A stretch of 32,543 nucleotides of DNA from Microcoleus sp. GA_180221_E-2-1-MAG-45_12. Its GTDB lineage: Bacteria > Cyanobacteriota > Cyanobacteriia > Cyanobacteriales > JAAUUE01. Below, in pieces: positions 15,847-24,028 of this stretch. Made by a program: the position numbers and the translations under genes. Under the pieces are notes generated by a model, which saw nothing but the letters and a program-made list of their open reading frames with translations, had not been told where the DNA came from and did no database searches. The DNA lies in contig JAIMKT010000046.1 in NCBI GenBank assembly GCA_020692245.1, forward strand, positions 1 through 32,543. The letters are read 5' to 3'. How positions within the stretch are numbered: the first letter of the stretch is position 1; each line of letters starts with the position of its first letter.

Positions 15847-16572
15847 ATGTTCCTCCGAGTCATTCCCCCCCTCCGAGCTAATGGTCAAAGGCAAATGGCG
15901 ATCGACCTCTGGCTCCTCAATCAGCTAAATCAACAGATCGATCGAGGTTTCACCCCCAATCCGGTTCTCCGGTTCTACACTTGGTCAAAACCAACCATTT
16001 CCCTTGGTTATCATCAAAAATCCTATCCCGATCATTGGGCAGGAATTGACTCTGTAGACATTGTGCGACGACCCACCGGAGGCAGGGCGGTGTTACATGA
16101 CGGGGATTTGACCTATGCCGTAATTATGCCCAGTTCGGGGAAGACTCATCGAGATAGCTATTGTGAGATTTGTCGATTTTTGGTGCAGGGATGGCGATCG
16201 CTGGGCAGAGAATTAACTTTTGGTTCAGCAGGCAAGGGTTATATTCACAATCCTAGTTGTTTTGGAACAGCCACGGCAGCAGACCTGATTACCACGGATG
16301 GTGAGAAATTTATCGGCAGCGCCCAACTCCATCGGGGTCATGGCATCCTTCAACACGGCTCTATGCTCCTGAATATCAATCAAGCTCTATTCACAGAAAT
16401 TTTCGCTACTCCTGCCCCCAATCCCCCCAAGGTTTCGATCGACCCAGAAATCATTACTACAACTCTCACCCAAGCTGCCAGTAACTGCTTTGGTCTAGAA
16501 ATTCTGTCGCAATCATTGTCGGAGAAGGAGGTAGAAGAAATAGAGGAGGTACAGGGAGGTAAGGGGAGGTAG
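15847..16572 (+). CDS. Lipoate-protein ligase A family protein
   Basis: The protein belongs to the BPL/LplA/LipB cofactor-transferase fold. It shows the family segments LRFYTWSKPTISLGYHQ, VRRPTGGRAVLHDGDLTYAV and the EKFIGSAQLHRGHGILQHGS strand with the lysine (K in EKFIG) that contacts the lipoyl/octanoyl-adenylate. The length of 241 is in the range of single-domain ligases or amidotransferases. It may attach lipoate or octanoate to lipoyl domains of pyruvate dehydrogenase or glycine cleavage H protein; which reaction is uncertain. The ATG is eight bases after a TACCTCC array and lacks a ribosome site. The last residues EEVQGGKGR and the stop are encoded by the GGAGGTA array, so the C-terminal tail is repeat-derived. 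Confidence 0.85.
   Translation: MFLRVIPPLRANGQRQMAIDLWLLNQLNQQIDRGFTPNPVLRFYTWSKPTISLGYHQKSYPDHWAGIDSVDIVRRPTGGRAVLHDGDLTYAVIMPSSGKTHRDSYCEICRFLVQGWRSLGRELTFGSAGKGYIHNPSCFGTATAADLITTDGEKFIGSAQLHRGHGILQHGSMLLNINQALFTEIFATPAPNPPKVSIDPEIITTTLTQAASNCFGLEILSQSLSEKEVEEIEEVQGGKGR
16527..16571. repeat. GGAGGTA decamer array at the end of the lplA-like gene
   Basis: GGAGGTA occurs at 16527, 16545, 16555 and 16565, the last three at an exact 10-base period. The array encodes the protein's last nine residues and its TAG stop. 16544-16571 is the perfect inverse of 15802-15829. Each unit is a full Shine-Dalgarno sequence on the + strand. Confidence 0.93.
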
Positions 16573-16737
16573 AGAATGAGGAGAAAGAAGAAGGTCATGA
16601 GTTAGGATTTTGGGGCATGTTTGGGGGAAATATTGGGACTGTTTACGATCGCAGGATAATTTGCAATCAAGATAAAATGTCTCCACAGCTAAATACAAAT
16701 TACCATCACCATCTTTCCACCTAAAAATAATTCCTAA

Positions 16738-16794
16738 ACTCCCTCTACCTCCTTTACCTCCCCTTACCTCCTTTACCTCCCTTTACCTCCTTCT
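16738..16794. repeat. TACCTCC array at the end of alaS
   Basis: Same family as the arrays at about 64, 15791 and 16527, here with mixed 9- and 10-base spacing. On the alaS strand it reads GGAGGTAAAGGGAGGTAAAG and encodes the last residues GGKGR and the TAA stop (16773-16775). A 23-base stretch is identical to the inverse of part of the array at 64-115. Confidence 0.9.
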
Positions 16795-19430
16795 CCTAAT
16801 CTCTCCTTCGCTAAAGCCAATGCTTCTGGCAACTTACCGACATCCTTACCGCCAGCTTGAGCTAGGTTGGGGCGACCACCACCACCACCGCCGCAGAGTT
16901 TGGCAATTTCTCCTACTAGTTTTCCGGCTTGAATACCTTTTTGATTTAGCTCTGGACTGAGGGCAGCGACAAAGTTGATCTTATCTGGTTCTGGGATGGA
17001 AGCCAGCACCACCGCCCCTTGACCCAGCTTTTGCAGGAGACGAGTCGCCGCAGCTTTCAGGGATTCGGCATCGGTGTCTCCCATTTGAGCAACTAGGATC
17101 GAGAGACCATCGATCGAGTCCACCTGTTGCAGGAGTTGATCGGATTGGAGGATTGCCATTTCCTGTTTTAGGGTTTCTAGTTGCTTCTGGGCTGTTTTTA
17201 ATTCTGCTTGGAGATTGCTGACCCGTTGGGGTAATTCCTCTGGTTTTGCCTTAAAGCGATCGCCCAATTCTCGGACTACTTGCTCCCGCACTTGCAGATA
17301 ATCTAACACTGCTGCCCCTGCCACCGCTTCGATCCGCCGGATGCCTGCGGCAATGCCTGTTTCCCCAATAATCTTAAAGACCCCAATTTCCGCCGTATTA
17401 TCCACATGAGTTCCACCACAAAGTTCCATGGAAACTCCCGGATAATCGACCACCCGGACTTCGGCTCCGTACTTTTCCCCAAACATAGCGATCGCTCCCT
17501 TCGCCTTGGCAACATCAATGGGCATCACTTCCACTTGGGCGGGATGGGCTTCACTAATCCAAGTATTCACCAAGTCTTCAATAGTTTGTAATTCCTCGGT
17601 TGTTACGGATCTGGGCAGATTAAAATCAAACCGGAGGCGATCGAAATCTACTAGAGAACCTGCTTGGGAAATGCCGGGATCAACAATTTTTCGCAGGGCA
17701 GCCTGTAATAAATGGGTAGCTGTATGGTTTGCCATAGAACGACGGCGACAAGCTCGATCGACCACCGCCATCACTTCCTTGCCAGTTTCCAGAGTCCCCC
17801 GCTCCACGACTCCCAAATGGATAAATACTCCCGCTTGTTTTTGGACGTTTGTAATCCTCACAAAGAGAACTGATCCCGGATTTTCCTGCCCCGAATTTTG
17901 GTTAGGAATCAAAGCCCCGCGATCGCCAATCTGTCCCCCCGATTCTCCGTAGAAAGGAGTGCGATTCAGGATAATTTGTACCTGTTCCCCTACGGTTGCC
18001 GTACTTACAGGCTCTCCCGCTAACAAAATTGTCTGTACCAAGGCCGGGCTACCTAGATCTGTATAACCAAGAAACTCCGTTGCCTTGATCCCCATTTGTT
18101 CTAGGGATTGGTGGGCGGTTAGATCAATCACCTCGTGGGCAGACTGCGATCGCTCCCTTTGCTTCTCCATTTCCACGGCAAAGCCCTCAGTATCCACCGT
18201 TAACCCTTGCTCCTCGGCAATTTCTTGGGTCAATTCTAAGGGAAACCCGTAGGTGTCGTAGAGGATAAAAGCATCAATTCCAGAGATTACCTGCTCAGAT
18301 TTAGCAATAATTTCTGTGAGTAACTTTTCCCCCCGCTCCAAGGTTTCTAAAAATCTCGCTTCTTCCCGAGCCAACTCATTTTTCACCACCTGCTCCCGTT
18401 CCCGAATTTGGGGATAGGCTCCTTCTCCGAGGGCGATCGCTGTCTCTGCAACTTGGGTAATAAAAGCCGTGGTGATCCCCAGTAACCTGCCGTGGCGCAC
18501 CACCCGCCGAATTAATCTGCGGAGAATATAGCCCCGCCCTACATTTGCTGCCGTAATCCCGTCTGTAATCATCTGCACCACCGATCGCACATGATCCCCG
18601 ATCACCTTCAAGGAAACTTTTTCACTCTCTGAAGCTTGGCTGTAGTCAATTTGGGCAAGGTCGGCAGCTTTGGCAATGATGGGGAAAATTAGGTCAGTTT
18701 CGTAATTATTGGGAACTCGTTGCAGAATCTGCGCCATCCGCTCCAAGCCCATCCCCGTATCAATATTTTGCTTTTCTAGGGGCGTGAGATGACCATCCGC
18801 ATCCCGGTTGTACTGCATGAAAACAAGATTGTAGAACTCAATAAACCGAGTATCATCCTCTAAATCAATGTGTGCATCTCCTAGCTCTGGATGAAAATCG
18901 TAATAAATTTCTGAGCAAGGACCACAGGGCCCCGTCACCCCCGAAACCCAAAAATTATCCGCCTCATCCATACGCTGAATCCGGTGGGCAGGAATGCCAA
19001 TTTGATCCCGCCAGATGGCAAAGGCTTCGTCATCTTCCCGAAACACGCTGACTACTAATCTTTCTGGGGGTAATCCATAGACCTGGGTTGACAGTTCCCA
19101 AGCGTAGGCGATCGCCTTTTCCTTGAAATAATCCCCAAAGCTAAAATTCCCCAACATCTCAAAAAAAGTATGATGGCGGGCGGTGCGTCCCACATTCTCA
19201 ATATCATTGGTGCGGATACACTTCTGTGCAGTAGTGGCTCTCAGAAATTCGGCTCGGCGTTGCCCCAAGAAAATTGGCTTAAACTGCAACATCCCGGCAA
19301 TAGTTAACAACACTGTCGGATCTTCGGGGACAAGGGAAGCACTAGGCAAAATCTCATGCCCCCGTTGAGCATAGAAATCGAGGAATTTGTGCCGAATTTG
19401 GCTGCCAGTCAGAAATGGGGGAACAGTCAT
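16773..19430 (-). CDS. alaS: Alanyl-tRNA synthetase
   Basis: AlaS charges tRNA-Ala and clears mischarged Ser and Gly. The class II catalytic core starts at SQIRHKFLDFYAQRGHEILP, with PTVLLTIAGMLQFKPIFLG and the FFEMLGNFSFGDYFK segment. The tRNA-recognition region covers roughly 240-450. The editing domain has its zinc-binding residues in NHTATHLLQAALR and ELCGGTHVDNTAEIG. The C-terminal C-Ala domain ends with the glycine-rich LCGGGGGGRPNLAQAGGKD. At 885 residues it is full length. The terminal GEGGKGR is made by the repeat array at 16738-16794 and probably replaces the native last residues. The gene converges on the lplA-like gene; the 200 bases between them carry no strong terminator. Confidence 0.97.
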   Translation of the reverse strand: MTVPPFLTGSQIRHKFLDFYAQRGHEILPSASLVPEDPTVLLTIAGMLQFKPIFLGQRRAEFLRATTAQKCIRTNDIENVGRTARHHTFFEMLGNFSFGDYFKEKAIAYAWELSTQVYGLPPERLVVSVFREDDEAFAIWRDQIGIPAHRIQRMDEADNFWVSGVTGPCGPCSEIYYDFHPELGDAHIDLEDDTRFIEFYNLVFMQYNRDADGHLTPLEKQNIDTGMGLERMAQILQRVPNNYETDLIFPIIAKAADLAQIDYSQASESEKVSLKVIGDHVRSVVQMITDGITAANVGRGYILRRLIRRVVRHGRLLGITTAFITQVAETAIALGEGAYPQIREREQVVKNELAREEARFLETLERGEKLLTEIIAKSEQVISGIDAFILYDTYGFPLELTQEIAEEQGLTVDTEGFAVEMEKQRERSQSAHEVIDLTAHQSLEQMGIKATEFLGYTDLGSPALVQTILLAGEPVSTATVGEQVQIILNRTPFYGESGGQIGDRGALIPNQNSGQENPGSVLFVRITNVQKQAGVFIHLGVVERGTLETGKEVMAVVDRACRRRSMANHTATHLLQAALRKIVDPGISQAGSLVDFDRLRFDFNLPRSVTTEELQTIEDLVNTWISEAHPAQVEVMPIDVAKAKGAIAMFGEKYGAEVRVVDYPGVSMELCGGTHVDNTAEIGVFKIIGETGIAAGIRRIEAVAGAAVLDYLQVREQVVRELGDRFKAKPEELPQRVSNLQAELKTAQKQLETLKQEMAILQSDQLLQQVDSIDGLSILVAQMGDTDAESLKAAATRLLQKLGQGAVVLASIPEPDKINFVAALSPELNQKGIQAGKLVGEIAKLCGGGGGGRPNLAQAGGKDVGKLPEALALAKERLGEGGKGR

Positions 19431-19930
19431 AGGTTTAAGGAGTAATAATTAAATAAAAATTTACATATTCACAGTCAATTTCACAGTCAATTCAGGAAAA
19501 AATAAAAATTCTGGAGAAAATCTACAAAAACTCTATACAAATTAAGATAACTAATTTTCCTTGTCTTCGGGGAGCAGAAATAAGACCAGAGCTAATCTTA
19601 GCAGAGGTTTATGGTGATTAAAACCCAATTAAAACCTTAAATTAACGGCTACTTAGTCCCCTACTTGATCCATTGATTGAGACGGTTTGCTAGGCTCCCT
19701 CGATTATGAGTACGGGTTAAATCTAATCAACAGCATATATAATAATTTGATATCGCTGAGATTGCCCAAGGATTAGCTCTACAGTAAAAAATCATCAATC
19801 TGCGACCATATACCAAAAGACTATTTTAAGGATAAGTTGAGGATCGGGATTCAGGGTAATAATTTGGAAGTAGTAGTCTAGGATAGAAGTCTAAGGCATC
19901 AGTCTAGGATAGTAATTTGAGGAGGAAGTT
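19431..19930. other. 500-bp region between divergent alaS and MCE genes
   Basis: No gene was recognised. There is a 12-base-period duplication, TTCACAGTCAATT at 19468-19480 and 19480-19492. AGTCTAGGATAG occurs at 19875-19886 and 19901-19912, with a weaker AGTCTAAGG copy between. GGAGG at 19921-19925 is a strong ribosome site for the MCE gene at 19931. Promoters for both genes must be here but no clear pair of boxes stood out. Confidence 0.6.
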
Positions 19931-21364
19931 ATGCGATCGCGCACGATTCAGGAAGGCTCCGTAGGGCTACTAATCCTAGTAGCTATTAGTATTTTTGGTG
20001 GGGCGATTCTGTGGCTGAGTGGGGTAAGGCTGGGGAATCGAGGTTATAGCTTTACGACAGAATTTGATGATGCCAGTGGGATGAAGCTTGGCTCTCCAGT
20101 GGTTTATCGGGGGGTAAACGTAGGTCGGGTTTCTGAGATTACCACCAGTAGTAACGGGGTGATCGTAAAAATTGAGATCGATCGATCAGACCTAGTAATT
20201 AGCACCGATTCAGTGATCGAGGTTAACCAGTCGGGATTAATTGGTGAAACTTCCGTGGCGATCGTCCCCAAAACCGAACTAGACACCGCCACCCTCCAAG
20301 CCAATCCCTTAGCTTCAGACTGCAATGGGCAAGTGATTATCTGTGATGGCAGTCGTCTTCGAGGCGAGCTGGGAGTTAGCTTTAATCAACTCCTCCAAGG
20401 AACTCTGAAAGTTTCTAATCTCTATACCAGCGATGAATTTTTTGAAAATATTAATGAGCTTGCCAAAAATGCTAGCGAGGCAGCAGAGGGGGTAGCCAAA
20501 CTTACCAGAGATTTTTCCGACGTTACTGGTGATGTTAGAGCTTTAACTGGTACAACGGGTTTGTTAATTAATAATGCGAACCAGTCTGTAGGTCAGATCG
20601 GCGATGCAGCCACCATTACCTCCCTGGCGGCGGCTCAAACTGCGTCGAGAATTGGGGACACTGCCGATGAATACCGAGTGACAGGGGCCCAACTAAACCA
20701 GTTATTAGCTAATGTCAATGGCTTAGTTTCTGACAATCGAGGGAGTTTAGTTAATACGCTCAATGATCTGAGCCAAACTAGTGCTGCCCTCCGCTCTACG
20801 GTGGTGGAGTTAAGCCCCGCCATCAATCAGTTTGCTTCTGGACAACTATTACAAAACTTAGAAACCCTCTCTGCCAATGCTGCGGAAGCCTCTCGCAATC
20901 TCCGGGATGTAAGTGGGGCTGTAAATAATCCCACAACGCTGGTGGTCTTGCAGCAGACCCTAGACTCGGCCAGAGCCACCTTTGAGAATGTTCAAAAGAT
21001 CACCGCAGATGTCGATGAGCTGACTGGGGATCCGCAGTTTCGGAATAATCTCCGGCAGTTGGTGAATGGCTTGGGAAGTTTGGTTTCTTCTAGCGAACAA
21101 ATTGAGCAGCAGGTACAGGTCGCCCAACAACTAGAGCAGATTGTCCCCAGAGCCGCCCAAGCTGGTGTCCCCAATCTTCCTTTGACCCCGACCCCGAATC
21201 CTCTGCCCACAACTCCTAATCTCAATCCTGCTCCCCTGCCAACAACCTCGATCGGCCAAAGTTCCCCCTTTCTGGAATCTACGCCCCGACAATTAGCCAA
21301 TAACTATCAAATTCTCCCCCGCCTAAGTGAAACTCAAATCCAGTTAGAGGACTTACCCGAATAG
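19931..21364 (+). CDS. MlaD/MCE-domain lipid-transport protein
   Basis: A membrane-anchored substrate-binding protein of an MCE lipid transporter (MlaD in bacteria, TGD2 in chloroplasts). A single transmembrane helix lies at residues about 9-30 (GSVGLLILVAISIFGGAILW). The MCE domain spans about 37-115 (YSFTTEFDDASGMKLGSPVV, YRGVNVGRVSEI, VNQSGLIGETSVAIVP). A long helical region (about 150-400), poor in Pro and rich in Asn, Leu and Thr, fits the periplasmic helical bundle or tube of such proteins. The tail is Pro-rich (TPTPNPLPTTPNLNPAPLPT). The permease and ATPase are not adjacent, as is usual in cyanobacteria. A strong GGAGG is five bases before the ATG. Confidence 0.9.
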   Translation: MRSRTIQEGSVGLLILVAISIFGGAILWLSGVRLGNRGYSFTTEFDDASGMKLGSPVVYRGVNVGRVSEITTSSNGVIVKIEIDRSDLVISTDSVIEVNQSGLIGETSVAIVPKTELDTATLQANPLASDCNGQVIICDGSRLRGELGVSFNQLLQGTLKVSNLYTSDEFFENINELAKNASEAAEGVAKLTRDFSDVTGDVRALTGTTGLLINNANQSVGQIGDAATITSLAAAQTASRIGDTADEYRVTGAQLNQLLANVNGLVSDNRGSLVNTLNDLSQTSAALRSTVVELSPAINQFASGQLLQNLETLSANAAEASRNLRDVSGAVNNPTTLVVLQQTLDSARATFENVQKITADVDELTGDPQFRNNLRQLVNGLGSLVSSSEQIEQQVQVAQQLEQIVPRAAQAGVPNLPLTPTPNPLPTTPNLNPAPLPTTSIGQSSPFLESTPRQLANNYQILPRLSETQIQLEDLPE

Positions 21365-21404
21365 ACCCATGGGCAAAGCATAGCTTGTCAATCTAGCCTG
21401 AATC

Positions 21405-23759
21405 CTAATCCTGAAAAACCCAAATACTGCCGGAGTAGCAAGCAACCCACACCTGTCTGGTTTCGGCATCGTAGGTAATCCCGATCGGGTCAGCCGCCAC
21501 CCGCACCGTCTCCACAATTGTCATATCTGCGGCTCGGACTTTGCTAAAACTTTGGGAATCGTAGTTAACCACATAAAGAAATTCGCCATCTGCCGATAAC
21601 ACCATACTCCGGGGGGCTTTTCCTGTGGAAATCTTCTTGAGGACTTTCCCAGTGTTGAGGTCAATTTTCCCCACTTGGGCTTCCCCATTGAAACTAACGT
21701 AGAGGTACTGGTCATCAGGAGAAATTTGTACATGGCGGGGAGCATTACCCATCCCAGCTAACTTGCCTAGGCTCAGGTCTTGGAGATTTAGCACTGCGAG
21801 GTCGAGGGAACCCATGATGGCAATGTAGGCTTTTTGGGATTTGCTGTCAATGGCGATCCCTCTGGGGTAGGCTCCGAGGTATAAACGTTTGACTTCTTGG
21901 CTGGTTTGGGTATCAATGATGCTCAGATCCCAGCTACACCAGTTGGTAACGAGGAGATAGCGATCGTCCGGGGACACGGCTGTATATTTAGGCACGGCTC
22001 CGACTTTGATGGCTCGATCAATCTGCAAACTCTGGGTATCTACTCGGTAAACAAAACTAGGATCATAGTTGCCCTTGGGGTTGCAAATATCCTGCCCCGG
22101 ATTATTAAACCCCGCCCCAGACATTTCATAGTTCGACACCCAAGCATAGAGACCTTGATGGGAAAAAGCCGCCTCCACTGGGGAGCCTTGAAAAGTACCG
22201 GGATGGCTTGGATGACCGAAATCCGTGAGTTTAATTTGATCCTTAATAGTTTTCACAAGCTGAAAGGCTCGATCGTACACGGTGATGGTGTGGCGATACA
22301 TCATGTTTTGGGCAAAAAATAACCCCTGCCCCGAATGCACGATCGATTTCGGTGAAATTTCTCCTTCAATCACCTTGAGGAGGGTCAACTTTTGGGGATT
22401 GCTGGGACTAGTTATCTTTGCTTGGGCAGCGGCTTGGTACCGTTGGTATTCCTTGATTTTGCCTTGAGCAGTTTGATAGTTGCTATGCTCCTTGGGGACA
22501 GTTTGCATCTGCTGAATAGCCTGCTGCCAGAGGTCTTGGGCTTGCTGCCACTGGGGAGAAGTCCGGGCAGATTTCCCCACTGCCACTGCTTGCTTGGCTT
22601 GCTGCATTCCCACCAGAAACGGATCAAAATTTTCTTGGATTTGGCGGAGATAGCCTTGGTATTCCTTGACTTTCTCTTGGGCGATCGAGTATTTGGGGCT
22701 GTTGGAGGGAATTGCTTGCATTTGCTGGATTGCTTGTTGCCAAAGGGGAGTAACCTCTCTCCAGTTTTTTTGCTGGGGGAGATTTTTTCCAAGGGCGACG
22801 GCTTGGCGGGCAGTGGCGATCGCTCGATCGAAGGCTGGATCAACATTGCGATCCTCGCTATTTTCAGCAATTTGGGGGGCTTGGGGAAAAATTGATAGGG
22901 AAGGGATTTGCCAGAGAGAGGCGGGATTAGGGCTGGAATTAGCACCTGAATTAGTATTTAGATTTGGTTCTGGATTGGAATCTGAGGGGAAATTTAAGTC
23001 TGGATTTGGGTCTAAATTTGGCTCAGGAGTTTGGGGATCGATCGAGGAAATTTGCCAGATTTGTTCGGGGATCACTAAGCCTAGGGCAATGGAGGCTCCG
23101 ACTAGCAAGTTACCGCAGATCAACATTTTTACCCAAGGGTAAGGAGTAGTTCTAGTTGGGGATTTAGTTGCAGATTGAGAATGGGATTTAGTTAAAGGTT
23201 TCGATCGAGTTTTAGTCCGGTCACTAGGGACTGGATGGGAGGAAGACGGAGCGAGGGGAAATTCGGGAGTAGAAACTGGTTGTTGAGTTTTAAGGCGTTG
23301 TTGGAGGGCGTTGAGGATATGCTGTCCCGTGGGGAAGCGGTTGTTCCGAGAGCAGTAGAGGGCTAGGTCAATCAAATCTACCAGATCGGGGTCTAACCCA
23401 GTGGTGTATTCATACCAAAGAATGTCCCCCGTGTCTCGATCGAGGCGTAGTTGTCCCGGCAAGACCGATGTAAGTAGATAGATACCCATCAGCCCAAAGC
23501 CCCGCAGGTCGCTAAATTCTGGCTCCGGCTCTAGAAAATATTTAGTCCGAATCCCTGCCATGTTGAGGGCGATCGCCTGCTCTAGATTATTTTGGGGCAA
23601 GTAACCATAAATATCTTGGAAAATTGTCGAGCCATCGAGTGACTGGTGATAGTGGCTAACCAAGAGCCGCAATAGCAAAAACTCCGCCTGCTGGGGATGC
23701 TCTTCAACTCCCAGTCGATTTAATATATTCTCTTGCTTACCCAACGTCTGCCGCATCAC
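21405..23759 (-). CDS. Kinase-remnant, TM and YVTN-type beta-propeller chimera
   Basis: A 784-residue protein of four parts. (1) Residues about 65-155 resemble the end of a Hanks-type Ser/Thr kinase C-lobe: FSDLRGFGLMGIYLLTSVLP and the RF....HILNALQQRL ending. The ATP-binding lobe, HRD and DFG motifs are missing, so no kinase activity is expected. (2) A basic/Ser-Thr linker and a transmembrane helix at about 210-230 (VKMLICGNLLVGASIALGLV). (3) An Asn/Pro-rich spacer and two copies of a helical repeat (about 309-370 and 380-441) sharing LWQQAIQQMQ.(I/V)P and AQ.K.KEYQ. (4) A beta-propeller (about 455-784) of YVTN/YncE type with repeats such as ISPDDQYLYVSFNGEAQVGK. Topology would put the propeller in the periplasm or thylakoid lumen. 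Ligand and function are unknown. Confidence 0.75.
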   Translation of the reverse strand: MMRQTLGKQENILNRLGVEEHPQQAEFLLLRLLVSHYHQSLDGSTIFQDIYGYLPQNNLEQAIALNMAGIRTKYFLEPEPEFSDLRGFGLMGIYLLTSVLPGQLRLDRDTGDILWYEYTTGLDPDLVDLIDLALYCSRNNRFPTGQHILNALQQRLKTQQPVSTPEFPLAPSSSHPVPSDRTKTRSKPLTKSHSQSATKSPTRTTPYPWVKMLICGNLLVGASIALGLVIPEQIWQISSIDPQTPEPNLDPNPDLNFPSDSNPEPNLNTNSGANSSPNPASLWQIPSLSIFPQAPQIAENSEDRNVDPAFDRAIATARQAVALGKNLPQQKNWREVTPLWQQAIQQMQAIPSNSPKYSIAQEKVKEYQGYLRQIQENFDPFLVGMQQAKQAVAVGKSARTSPQWQQAQDLWQQAIQQMQTVPKEHSNYQTAQGKIKEYQRYQAAAQAKITSPSNPQKLTLLKVIEGEISPKSIVHSGQGLFFAQNMMYRHTITVYDRAFQLVKTIKDQIKLTDFGHPSHPGTFQGSPVEAAFSHQGLYAWVSNYEMSGAGFNNPGQDICNPKGNYDPSFVYRVDTQSLQIDRAIKVGAVPKYTAVSPDDRYLLVTNWCSWDLSIIDTQTSQEVKRLYLGAYPRGIAIDSKSQKAYIAIMGSLDLAVLNLQDLSLGKLAGMGNAPRHVQISPDDQYLYVSFNGEAQVGKIDLNTGKVLKKISTGKAPRSMVLSADGEFLYVVNYDSQSFSKVRAADMTIVETVRVAADPIGITYDAETRQVWVACYSGSIWVFQD

Positions 23760-23977
23760 TATTCCTCACAACTAAAACTCCCTGCTATTATGCCTATTTT
23801 TTTCCTCTCTGAGGACTAGATTAAACAAAAGTTATAGAAATATTTAGGCGTGAGTTCGATCGCCCTGGTGATTCTCCTAAGGGTTTTACCAGCCAAGGTT
23901 AGAAGGCTCACAAGATTGGTTAAATTGGTTAGATCCAGAGTTTTTCAGCTAAATGAAGATACGCTTTCTCCATATAA

Positions 23978-23997
23978 CAAGGGGCTTAAGCCCCTTG
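23978..23997. repeat. 20-bp perfect palindrome
   Basis: CAAGGGGCTTAAGCCCCTTG is its own reverse complement and would form a 9-10 bp stem in RNA. It lies 31 bases after ppk1 on the transcribed strand, before the propeller gene. It is followed on that strand by TTATAT, not a T-run. It could end or process the ppk1 transcript, or be a dispersed REP-type element. Confidence 0.8.
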
Positions 23998-24028
23998 CCT
24001 GTCATCCACAAACCAGAAAAGTGCTGTA

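Noticed and set aside
22392-22945. Long ORFs on both strands inside the propeller gene
   Set aside because: They are frame shadows caused by the repeated, low-complexity spacer and twin-repeat coding sequence.
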